Source of the DNA: Deltaproteobacteria bacterium
GTDB taxonomy: Bacteria > Desulfobacterota > Desulfobulbia > Desulfobulbales > SURF-16
Assembly: GCA_029939635.1 (NCBI GenBank)
Contig: JAOZSN010000115.1
Coordinates: forward strand, 1 to 9,667
Reading direction: 5' to 3'
DNA length: 9,667 nt
Shown piece after piece: positions 1 to 6,341 of this stretch (within the stretch, counting starts at the first letter, position 1; each line of letters opens with the position of its first letter). A model generated the notes under the pieces. The model worked only from the letters and a program-made list of their open reading frames with translations, was not told the DNA's origin and did no database searches. The position numbers and the translations under genes are program-made.

Positions 1-2
1 TA

Positions 3-935
3 ATTAACCCTGCTTTAATGACTCGTATGATTTCTGAGATTGCCAAGGAGCAAGGGCAGGTAAAATTTCATCTGACAAGTATGAAGCCAATTAATCCTGG
101 GAATGAGCCTGCTCCATGGGAAAGAGTTGCATTACAGAGCTTTGAAAAAAGCCCGTTAGAAGAATATCATTTTTCTCGTCAGGGCGACAATGAAGAATTG
201 TTTCATTTTATGGTTCCCCTTGTCACTGAACTAGCATGCCTCCAGTGTCATAAAAAGCAAGGATACCAGGAAGGTGATATACGAGGTGGAATCAGTGTTA
301 CTTTTCCAATTCAAAGAAAAAATACAACCGCCCTTATTTTTAGTCACTTTTTTATATTGTCTGCGGGAGTGTTACTTATTGTAGGCTTTGGCAGGAGAAT
401 AGTTCATCTTACGGATAGTCTAAAAAAACAATCAGATATTGACGGGCTTACGCAGATAGCCAATCGAAAGTATTTTGACGAAATCTTCCATCGGGAATGG
501 TTACGCTGTCGACGTACAAAAACGGCATTGTCTTTGATCATGTGTGATATTGATCATTTTAAACTCTACAATGACACCTACGGCCATCAGGTTGGTGATA
601 GCTGTTTAAAACAGGTGGTTCAGGCGTTGAACTCGGTGGTAAGTCGTCCTACTGATTTGGTGGCCAGGTATGGAGGTGAAGAATTTGTCGTCATTCTCCC
701 GGAAACCTCGAGCAAAGGGGCACTGGTCGTCGCTGAGTTTTTGAAGGCTGCTGTGGAAAAATTACAAATTCCGCACAAAGCCAGTAAGACAGCTGATTAT
801 GTTACCATTAGCCTTGGGGTAGCTACTATGGGCTCTCAGGTTATTTCTGAAAAAGAACTCATTGAACGTGCAGACAAGGCTCTTTATGCCTCCAAAGATA
901 ACGGGAGGAATACTCTTTCGCATGCGGATGGTTAA
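3..935 (+). CDS. Membrane diguanylate cyclase with haem-c-type sensor domain (5' truncated)
   Basis: This enzyme should make cyclic di-GMP from two GTP in response to a signal sensed outside the cytoplasm. The reading frame is open to the window edge (residues INPAL precede the ATG at 18), so the true start lies upstream. Counting from that ATG, residues 1-100 resemble the DUF3365/Tll0287-like sensor domain, with the family-like LTSMKPINPGNEPAPWER stretch and a CLQCH haem-c attachment motif at residues 74-78. A hydrophobic helix follows at about 103-124. The GGDEF domain occupies roughly 138-300: DIDGLTQIANR opens it, the active loop is GGEEF (219-223), and RPTD (210-213) sits exactly five residues before it, matching the product-inhibition I-site. 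The cyclase therefore looks intact and feedback-regulated. The upstream part probably holds a first membrane helix and the rest of the sensor. The cyclase call is firm; haem attachment is inferred from the motif and the expected export. Confidence 0.93.
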   Translation: MNPALMTRMISEIAKEQGQVKFHLTSMKPINPGNEPAPWERVALQSFEKSPLEEYHFSRQGDNEELFHFMVPLVTELACLQCHKKQGYQEGDIRGGISVTFPIQRKNTTALIFSHFFILSAGVLLIVGFGRRIVHLTDSLKKQSDIDGLTQIANRKYFDEIFHREWLRCRRTKTALSLIMCDIDHFKLYNDTYGHQVGDSCLKQVVQALNSVVSRPTDLVARYGGEEFVVILPETSSKGALVVAEFLKAAVEKLQIPHKASKTADYVTISLGVATMGSQVISEKELIERADKALYASKDNGRNTLSHADG

Positions 936-957
936 GGAAAGTTTTTGATCAGTATTG

Positions 958-985
958 TTGAGGGTATCCTATCCTTCAATTTCTT
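958..985 (+). terminator. Candidate intrinsic terminator after the diguanylate cyclase
   Basis: A 7-bp stem (TTGAGGG at 958-964 with CCTTCAA at 973-979, one G-U pair) encloses an 8-base loop and is followed by TTTCTT. It lies 23 bases past the cyclase stop codon. The stem is modest and the T run is interrupted, so it may be weak. On the minus strand no T run follows the hairpin, so it does not obviously serve the convergent rsmI. Confidence 0.45.
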
Positions 986-1036
986 GTCAGTCTACAGCTC
1001 TCTCTACCTGTGATGGTTTGTTTCTTTAGTACCTCT

Positions 1037-1894
1037 CTATTCGTCTTTCTTCCACACCTGCAGGCCTATTTTGTAGACCTCTGAACGAGACAGGCCCAAG
1101 TCTCGGCTTAATTTCTTCACCGCATCCTTCATTGAGAGGTTTCCTTGAGCATGGAGCATGATTAGGAGTTGTTCCACATCCTCCTCGCTGCTGATTTCTT
1201 CAGTCTCGCAACCGTGGATGGCCACGACAAATTCACCCTTGATGGTGGCACGATTTTGCAGGAATGCTCGGGCCTCACCCACTGGCATGGCTAGGATTTC
1301 CTCATGGAGCTTGGTGAGCTCGCGGCCCAGGCAGGCAGGGCGATTCCCCAGGATAGATTCGACATCCTTGAGGCTGGCAATAATGCGGTGGGGGGACTCA
1401 TAGAAGATCAGGGGCAGCTCCTCCTGGCTATAGCGGGTGAGGAGCTTGCGACGCTGGCCTTTTTTTGAGGGTAGAAAGCCAAGAAAGATAAAGCCACCCT
1501 CTGGCAGGCCAGCCACGGAGGTCAGGCTGGTGAGGGCTGAGGGGCCAGGGATGGGGATGACCTTGATGTTGGCCTCGTGGCAGTCATGGACCAGGCGGGA
1601 ACCTGGGTCAGAAATGGCTGGTGTGCCGGCATCGGAGATCAGGGCAATGGTTTGGCCTTGGAGGAGTTTTTTTACTAGCCCGGCTGATTGTCGGGCCTCT
1701 TGGCCCTTGTAATGACTGACAAGGGGGGTGGCGATACCTATATGGTTGAGGAGTTTGCGTGATACCCTGGTGTCCTCAGCAGCAATAAGGTCCACCTCGC
1801 CTAAGATGCGCGCGGCACGGATGGTCAAGTCTTCCAGGTTGCCGATGGGGGTTGCGACCACATAGAGGCAACCACTGCTTTGGAGGCTGGGCAC
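1037..1894 (-). CDS. rsmI: 16S rRNA 2'-O-ribose C1402 methyltransferase RsmI
   Basis: RsmI uses S-adenosylmethionine to methylate the ribose of C1402 in the decoding centre of 16S rRNA; with RsmH it tunes start-codon choice and fidelity. The 285-residue length is normal. Family hallmarks are in order: VVATPIGNLEDLTIRA (12-27), AAEDTR (38-43), SDAGTPAISDPG (87-98) in the SAM-binding half, the IPGPSAL turn, FLGFLPSKKGQR, then YESPHRI and GRELTKLHEE. The last 50 or so residues form the small helical C-terminal domain seen in many RsmI proteins. The start is GTG at 1894, with AGGA nine bases upstream inside the end of the preceding gene. The histidine kinase stop lies only 2 bases before this start, so the two are almost certainly co-transcribed and perhaps translationally coupled. 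No promoter of its own was found. Confidence 0.97.
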   Translation of the reverse strand: MPSLQSSGCLYVVATPIGNLEDLTIRAARILGEVDLIAAEDTRVSRKLLNHIGIATPLVSHYKGQEARQSAGLVKKLLQGQTIALISDAGTPAISDPGSRLVHDCHEANIKVIPIPGPSALTSLTSVAGLPEGGFIFLGFLPSKKGQRRKLLTRYSQEELPLIFYESPHRIIASLKDVESILGNRPACLGRELTKLHEEILAMPVGEARAFLQNRATIKGEFVVAIHGCETEEISSEEDVEQLLIMLHAQGNLSMKDAVKKLSRDLGLSRSEVYKIGLQVWKKDE

Positions 1895-1896
1895 TG

Positions 1897-2694
1897 TTAT
1901 ATATCCTGGTTTGGCAAGGTCAGGCGGAAGGTTGTCTGTTGGGGGGAGGATGTGAAGCTGAGTTCTCCCTGGTAGGAGGCGGCCATCTGGCGGGCCAGAT
2001 AGAGGCCAAGGCCAGTCTTGTTTTCTCGGGTTGAGAAGAAGGGTTGGAATATGTCTTCAGTCAATTCTGCCGCCAGTTCTGGGCCGTTGTTTGATACTTC
2101 AATGAAATGGTGGTTGTCTTCACTGTAACTGGCTAAGGTGCAACATGGCTCCACTGCCGGATTATCCTGCATGGCCTCGATGGCATTTTCCATGAGGCAG
2201 AGCATAATGATACAGAGTGGTTGGCGCTCCATGATCTGTAGGGATGCCTTAAATTCACTGTTCACCTTCACCTTATGTTTAAAAAACATGTCTGACTGGA
2301 AGAAAGCGATAATGTCTTCCAGGAGCTTGGTTAAGGACACGGCTTCTGTCTCACCGCTGGCATTAGCGATTTGCATGGTGGTGTTGAGCAACTGCTGGCT
2401 GTAGGTAATCTTTTCTTCCATGCGTGCCAGCATGGCCTGGCGTTTTTGTAAAAGTTTCCGGGTGGATTCCACCAGTTCCCGGGCCGACTCGTCAGTGATA
2501 CCCTGTAAGGCCTCAACCAGTTGTCTGTCGCTTTTTGCAAACATCATCTCAAAGAGTTCGGTTTGCATGGAAAAGGCCTGGATAACACCATTGAGGTTAT
2601 GGATGGTGCCCTTGATGAGACGACCCACGCTGGCTGGTCGAAAGGCGTTTGTATAGGCGGCTTGCCATTTGGCAAAGGATTCAGAGTCTGGCAT
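1897..2694 (-). CDS. Soluble sensor histidine kinase
   Basis: A 265-residue cytoplasmic histidine kinase with no membrane segment and no recognisable PAS, GAF or HAMP domain. The phosphoacceptor is probably H32 in GTIHNLNGVIQAF. A helical stretch from about 40 to 110 should form the dimer bundle. The HATPase_c domain follows: N-box LMENAIEAM (168-175, N170), a G1-like box VSNNGPEL (200-207) with Asn where many kinases carry Asp, F-box IFQPFFSTR (215-223) and G2 box KTGLGLYLA (226-234). No response regulator is coded next to it, so its partner is unknown. The frame extends upstream to 2865, but that would run through the acs terminator and the promoter at 2767-2795. ATG 2694 is the only usual start codon between the predicted transcript start and the kinase fold. 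No clear Shine-Dalgarno sequence precedes it, only an A-rich stretch. It is probably expressed with rsmI. Confidence 0.88.
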   Translation of the reverse strand: MPDSESFAKWQAAYTNAFRPASVGRLIKGTIHNLNGVIQAFSMQTELFEMMFAKSDRQLVEALQGITDESARELVESTRKLLQKRQAMLARMEEKITYSQQLLNTTMQIANASGETEAVSLTKLLEDIIAFFQSDMFFKHKVKVNSEFKASLQIMERQPLCIIMLCLMENAIEAMQDNPAVEPCCTLASYSEDNHHFIEVSNNGPELAAELTEDIFQPFFSTRENKTGLGLYLARQMAASYQGELSFTSSPQQTTFRLTLPNQDI

Positions 2695-2766
2695 ATTTTT
2701 AGTACTATAGTCTGAAGTAGTTTCGTTGATGTATAGCTGACGACTGGAGTTGGTCTCGGGCTGTGT

Positions 2767-2795
2767 ATTACACGCCTTTCTGGGGCAACTGTCAA
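2767..2795 (-). promoter_or_regulatory. Sigma70-type promoter for the histidine kinase-rsmI unit
   Basis: Read on the minus strand, a perfect TTGACA (2795-2790) is followed by a 17-base spacer and TGTAAT (2772-2767), five of six matches to the -10 consensus. Transcription should start near 2760, giving a leader of about 65 bases before the ATG at 2694. This is the best promoter match in the window, and it supports the shorter form of the kinase. Confidence 0.7.
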
Positions 2796-2836
2796 CATGA
2801 AAGTTAACAATAAATAGAGTTGGTGAAAGTTTGCAC

Positions 2837-2878
2837 AAAAAAAGGGGATCCATGTCAGCTGACATGGATCCCCTTTTT
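2837..2878 (-). terminator. Strong intrinsic terminator after acs (40-bp perfect palindrome)
   Basis: Bases 2839-2878 form an uninterrupted inverted repeat centred on CAGCTG, with GGGGATCCATGTCAG on one arm and its complement on the other. On the minus strand the stem is followed by seven T (2843-2837). It starts 26 bases past the acs stop codon, so it ends the acs transcript and insulates the kinase promoter just downstream. The flanking A/T runs also allow function on the plus strand, although no plus-strand gene enters here. Confidence 0.9.
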
Positions 2879-2903
2879 GCGAACGGAAGATCTACTAAAA
2901 ATC

Positions 2904-4880
2904 TTACTTGTTCATATCCTTCTTTCCTTGTACCAGGATATCAACAACAGAAGGATCTGCCAGGGTAGAGGTGTCACCAAAATCATCCTGGTTAGCAGCG
3001 ATCTTGCGCAAGATACGCCGCATGATCTTGCCTGAACGGGTCTTGGGCAGGCCATCGGAAAACTGAATGAACTCAGGGGAGGCAATGGGGCCAATCTCAC
3101 TGCGAACATGGGTGCGCAGTTCTTTGAGCAGCTCATCAGTACCCTCTATATCAGCCTTCAGGGAGACATAGGCGTAGATGGTTTGACCTTTGATGTCGTG
3201 GGGGGCGCCAACAACAGCGGCCTCAACCACAGCAGTATGGGAGACTAGGGAAGACTCAATCTCTGCGGTGCCCAGACGATGACCAGATACATTGATAACG
3301 TCATCAAGGCGGCCCATGATCCAGAAATAGCCATCTTTGTCGCGGCGTACACCGTCCTCTGGGTCATAGGTGTTGTCGTAACGAGAGAAATAGGTCTTTT
3401 TGTAACGAGCTGGATCTTTAAATACACCGCGTAGGATACCGGGCCATGGTTGTTTGACAACCAGGTGGCCACCCTCATTAACGCCGGTTTCATTGCCTTC
3501 CTCGTCATAGACGGCTACATCAATGCCAGGCAGGGGTAAGGTGGCGGAGCCGGGCTTAAGGGGGGTGGCAAAGGGCAGGGGAGAGATCATGATGCCGCCG
3601 GTCTCCGTCTGCCACCAGGTATCAACGATGGGCAGTTTGCCGCCGCCGATGTTGGTGTGGTACCACATCCAGGCCTCTGGGTTGATGGGCTCGCCAACGG
3701 AACCAAGGAGGCGCAGGGATGAAAGGTCATGCTTTTTGATGGGATCCTCGCCTTCACGCATGAGGGCCCGGATAACGGTGGGGGCGGTGTAGAAGATGGT
3801 TGCCTTGTACTTTTCAACAATCTGCCAGAAGCGGTCTGGTCCAGGATAGGTGGGTACGCCCTCAAACATCAAGGAGGTGGCACCTAAGGCCAAGGGGCCG
3901 TAAAGGATGTAGCTGTGACCTGTGATCCAGCCGATATCAGCGGTACACCAGTAGATATCATCATCCTTGAGGTCAAAGACACATTGACAGGTATGGGCTG
4001 CATAGGTCAGGTAGCCGCCAGTGGTGTGTACAACACCCTTTGGTTTACCGGTGGAGCCAGAGGTGTAGAGAATGAAGAGCATATCCTCTGAATTCATGGA
4101 CTCAGGGGTGCACTCATCGCTGATGCCATCCTTTGCCATCTCCTCATGCCACCAGAGATCACGGCCTTCCTGCATATTTACTGCATTGCCGCCACGCTTG
4201 ACAACGATGCTTTTTTGTACGGTGTCACACTCTTCCAGGGCGGTGTCAGCGTTACCCTTGAGTGGGATGGTCTTGCCGGCGCGGATGACGGCATCAGCAG
4301 TAACCACAACCTTGGCCTCACAATCCTGGACACGGCTGCGCAGACTTTGGGCAGAAAAACCAGCAAAAACCACGGAGTGGATGGCGCCGATACGGGTACA
4401 GGCCAGCAGGGTGATGGCCAGCTCTGGAATCATGGGTAGGTAGACAGAGACGCGGTCTCCGCGTCCTACGCCATGGCTTTTCAAGATATTGGCAAAACGG
4501 CATACTTCTTTCTGTAGCTCTTTGTAGGTATAAGTGATGGAGTCATCTTCCGGCTCACCCTGCCAGATAATGGCTGGCTTGTCGCCTTTACCATTTTCTA
4601 CGTGGCGGTCAAGGCAGTTATAGGAGACGTTAAGTTGGCCGCCATCAAACCACTTGATATCTGGGGTGGACATGTCGGCATCAAGGACGGTGTCCCATTT
4701 TTTGTCCCAGCTGATCAGCTCTTCGGCCCGCTCTCCCCAATATCCTTCAGGGTCTTCGATGGAGCGCTTGTAGACTTCATTATATTCGTCCATGTTTTTG
4801 ATATAGGCATCGCTGGATGCGGGAGGCTCAAAAACGCGGTTTTCGGTCATTAGGCTTTCAATTTTGCTATCTTCGCTCAT
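2904..4880 (-). CDS. acs: Acetyl-CoA synthetase, AMP-forming
   Basis: Acs activates acetate with ATP to acetyl-AMP and then transfers the acetyl group to CoA, in the cytoplasm. At 658 residues it matches the family length of about 650. Visible landmarks are the N-terminal ACAS-type region with YNCLDRH (87-93), the phosphate loop YTSGSTGKPKG (272-282), GEPINPEAW (397-404), DTWWQTETGG (420-429, carrying the tryptophan that limits the pocket to acetate), the hinge region IMGRLDDVINVSGHRLGTAE, and the C-terminal PKTRSGKIMRR with catalytic K618. That lysine is the one acetylated to switch Acs off in studied bacteria, so acetylation control is possible. ATG 4880 is preceded by AGGAG at five bases. 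It is monocistronic: its own promoter lies upstream and the terminator at 2839-2878 follows. In an anaerobe it would allow acetate assimilation or oxidation. Confidence 0.98.
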   Translation of the reverse strand: MSEDSKIESLMTENRVFEPPASSDAYIKNMDEYNEVYKRSIEDPEGYWGERAEELISWDKKWDTVLDADMSTPDIKWFDGGQLNVSYNCLDRHVENGKGDKPAIIWQGEPEDDSITYTYKELQKEVCRFANILKSHGVGRGDRVSVYLPMIPELAITLLACTRIGAIHSVVFAGFSAQSLRSRVQDCEAKVVVTADAVIRAGKTIPLKGNADTALEECDTVQKSIVVKRGGNAVNMQEGRDLWWHEEMAKDGISDECTPESMNSEDMLFILYTSGSTGKPKGVVHTTGGYLTYAAHTCQCVFDLKDDDIYWCTADIGWITGHSYILYGPLALGATSLMFEGVPTYPGPDRFWQIVEKYKATIFYTAPTVIRALMREGEDPIKKHDLSSLRLLGSVGEPINPEAWMWYHTNIGGGKLPIVDTWWQTETGGIMISPLPFATPLKPGSATLPLPGIDVAVYDEEGNETGVNEGGHLVVKQPWPGILRGVFKDPARYKKTYFSRYDNTYDPEDGVRRDKDGYFWIMGRLDDVINVSGHRLGTAEIESSLVSHTAVVEAAVVGAPHDIKGQTIYAYVSLKADIEGTDELLKELRTHVRSEIGPIASPEFIQFSDGLPKTRSGKIMRRILRKIAANQDDFGDTSTLADPSVVDILVQGKKDMNK

Positions 4881-4926
4881 TATGTCTCCTCTTTAAATTG
4901 ACGGAAATTAGTGATAGTTAAAATGT

Positions 4927-4932
4927 ATTATA
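4927..4932 (-). promoter_or_regulatory. Probable -10 box of the acs promoter
   Basis: On the minus strand the sequence reads TATAAT, a perfect -10 hexamer, 47 bases before the acs ATG, so transcription would start near 4920 with a leader of about 40 bases. No good TTGACA-like hexamer is found at 16-18 bases; the expected -35 area is instead occupied by the dyad at 4952-4965. A weak -35 overlapped by a dyad fits an activator-dependent promoter, as is common for acs genes, but that is inference. Confidence 0.5.
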
Positions 4933-4951
4933 TAAGATTTTTATGCTACAA

Positions 4952-4965
4952 AATTACAGGTAATT
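4952..4965. promoter_or_regulatory. Operator-like dyad at the acs -35 region
   Basis: AATTAC-AG-GTAATT is a perfect 6-bp inverted repeat with a 2-base centre. It lies about 20 bases upstream of the acs -10 box, where a regulator would touch or replace the -35 contact. It does not match the CRP or FNR consensus. The regulator is not identified. Confidence 0.4.
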
Positions 4966-4970
4966 ATGCG

Positions 4971-5000
4971 CAAGTACAACTACCTAAGTAGTTTTACTTG
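4971..5000. repeat. Inverted repeat in the acs-mltA intergenic region
   Basis: Arms 4971-4983 and 4988-5000 pair at 12 of 13 positions around a 4-base loop (CTAA), starting CAAGTA and ending TACTTG. No T run follows on either strand, so it does not look like an intrinsic terminator. It lies only 5 bases from the neighbouring dyad. It could be a second operator or an RNA structure. The rest of the 267-base divergent spacer shows nothing beyond AT- and T-rich DNA and the weak mltA signals. Confidence 0.5.
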
Positions 5001-5132
5001 CATTCACATACCAGCGAGGGGCTGTTCGGTCAAGGGAAAACGGATTTTTTGGGGAAGGAATGGTAACTTTTTATTGTGCGGTTTTTCTCTGATTTTTGTC
5101 AAGGGTTTTTCAACTGGTTTTTGGGCCAGGTA

Positions 5133-5141
5133 TGGTATTAT
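5133..5141 (+). promoter_or_regulatory. Possible extended -10 element just before mltA
   Basis: TGGTATTAT matches an extended -10 (TGn plus TATTAT, five of six to consensus). No convincing -35 is seen at the right distance. Transcription from it would begin near base 5148, which is the A of the mltA ATG itself, implying a leaderless or nearly leaderless message. It may instead be chance in AT-rich DNA. Confidence 0.3.
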
Positions 5142-5147
5142 AGTGAA

Positions 5148-6275
5148 ATGTTAGGAGATTTACTGAAAAAAGTAAGCCTTGTTACTGCCCTCTGTTTTGT
5201 CTCTGTGGCGACGTGGATTCTGCCCCTCTGGGCGGCTGATACGTCCGAGGCTAGGTTCACCTATGTGTCGCTGACAGCAGAGCAGTTGCAGGATGATTTA
5301 GACTCTAGTTCCCTGCGTCAAGCCATTGAGCAGAGTCGCCTCTACTATAAGGGGCGTCCCGGCCAGCAGATGCTGCCTGTATGTGACGGGCAGGTCACTG
5401 TGGCAGATATGGATGATGCCATGGCCCAGTTGCTTCTCTGCTTGCAAGAGAGGGGCGGTGATGGGTTGGCTGGTTATCTCCTGGAGAATTTTGATTTTTG
5501 TCAGGCGGGTCCCATGCTGGTAACAGGCTATTATGAGCCGTTGTTGCAAGGTTCTTTACAGCCTACTCCCATGTTTACTTCTCCCATCTATGGTGTGCCG
5601 ACAGGGGCGCTACGCCAGGCCAGCCGACGCCAGATTGAGGAGGAAGGGTTGTTGCAGGGCCAGGAGGTAGTCTATCTTTCCAATGCCCTTGATGCTTTTT
5701 TTGTCCATGTGCAGGGTTCAGCATTGGTCAAATTGCCTGATGGTAGCGTGCGCCGTCTTCATTATGCCGCAGATAATGGCCGAGCATATAATAGTATAGG
5801 GAAAATTCTTATTGAGCAGGGTAAAATGGCACGAGATGATGTTTCTCTGGCCACCATCAAGGCCTATCTTGCCGAGCACCCCTGGGAGGTGACTCCTCTT
5901 TTGCAGCAAAATGAACGCTATATATTTTTTTCCCTCTCGTTGCCGTTACCTCCTCTGTCGTTATCAGGTCCACCTGGGGCCGTGGGGCAGTCCCTTGTTG
6001 CTGGACGTTCTGTAGCCCTTGATGCGAAACAGTACGCCTCTGGTGGGTTGGGTTGGTTGCAAAGTAGTCTGCCTGCTGGTGGCGAGCCTCGGGGTTTGAC
6101 GCGACTGGTTGCCAATCATGACCGAGGCTCGGCCATTAAAGGTGCACGACGTCTTGATCTTTTTGTCGGCCAGGGAGACGGGGCTGGAAAGGTGGCCGGA
6201 GAGATGAATGAGACAGGGCGTTTCTTTTTTATGGTACCCAAAAGGAAGGTTGTTATTCGTCCCCTGAGAAAGTAG
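5148..6275 (+). CDS. mltA: MltA-family lytic murein transglycosylase
   Basis: MltA enzymes cleave the MurNAc-GlcNAc bond of peptidoglycan, forming 1,6-anhydro ends, in the periplasm. From ATG 5148 the protein has 375 residues and begins with a signal peptide (KK, then a hydrophobic core, ending LPLWA-AD near residue 29). There is no good lipobox, so unlike E. coli MltA it seems soluble rather than a lipoprotein. Family blocks are VTGYYEPLLQGS (125-136), DAFFVHVQGSALVKLPDGS (182-200), NGRAYNSIGKILIEQGKM (210-227), QNERYIFFSL and the 3D-like C-terminal part. D325 in NHDRGSAIKGARRLDLF aligns with the catalytic Asp of E. coli MltA (D308). A GTG at 5076 would add 24 residues before the signal peptide and looks wrong. 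No Shine-Dalgarno sequence precedes 5148. The gene lies 66 bases upstream of the PilT-family gene on the same strand. Confidence 0.94.
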   Translation: MLGDLLKKVSLVTALCFVSVATWILPLWAADTSEARFTYVSLTAEQLQDDLDSSSLRQAIEQSRLYYKGRPGQQMLPVCDGQVTVADMDDAMAQLLLCLQERGGDGLAGYLLENFDFCQAGPMLVTGYYEPLLQGSLQPTPMFTSPIYGVPTGALRQASRRQIEEEGLLQGQEVVYLSNALDAFFVHVQGSALVKLPDGSVRRLHYAADNGRAYNSIGKILIEQGKMARDDVSLATIKAYLAEHPWEVTPLLQQNERYIFFSLSLPLPPLSLSGPPGAVGQSLVAGRSVALDAKQYASGGLGWLQSSLPAGGEPRGLTRLVANHDRGSAIKGARRLDLFVGQGDGAGKVAGEMNETGRFFFMVPKRKVVIRPLRK

Positions 6276-6341
6276 AATGAAAAACTGTTACGTTTTAACA
6301 AACGATACTTGGCAGCTGTGCACTGACTAGAGGAGGCTGGC

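Noticed and set aside
1897..2865. 322-residue form of the histidine kinase starting at 2865
   Set aside because: The added part overlaps the acs terminator and lies upstream of the predicted transcript start; its 57 residues show no domain character.
4072..4443. Plus-strand open frame of 123 codons opposite acs
   Set aside because: It lies wholly antisense to the conserved acs coding sequence, has Ser/Arg/Thr-rich shadow composition and matches no family.
5096..5141. TTGTCA (5096-5101) with TATTAT (5136-5141) as a sigma70 promoter for mltA
   Set aside because: The spacer is 34 bases, far outside the usable 16-18 range.
5076..5147. GTG 5076 as the mltA start
   Set aside because: It would place 24 unlikely residues before an otherwise normal signal peptide, with no Shine-Dalgarno sequence at a usable distance.
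4966..5154. Small plus-strand open frame in the acs-mltA spacer
   Set aside because: It covers the inverted repeat and lies in AT-rich regulatory DNA, without a Shine-Dalgarno sequence or a recognisable protein.
6284..6310. TGTTA/TAACA hairpin between mltA and the PilT-family gene as a terminator
   Set aside because: A short, AT-only stem with no following T run; it would not separate the operon.
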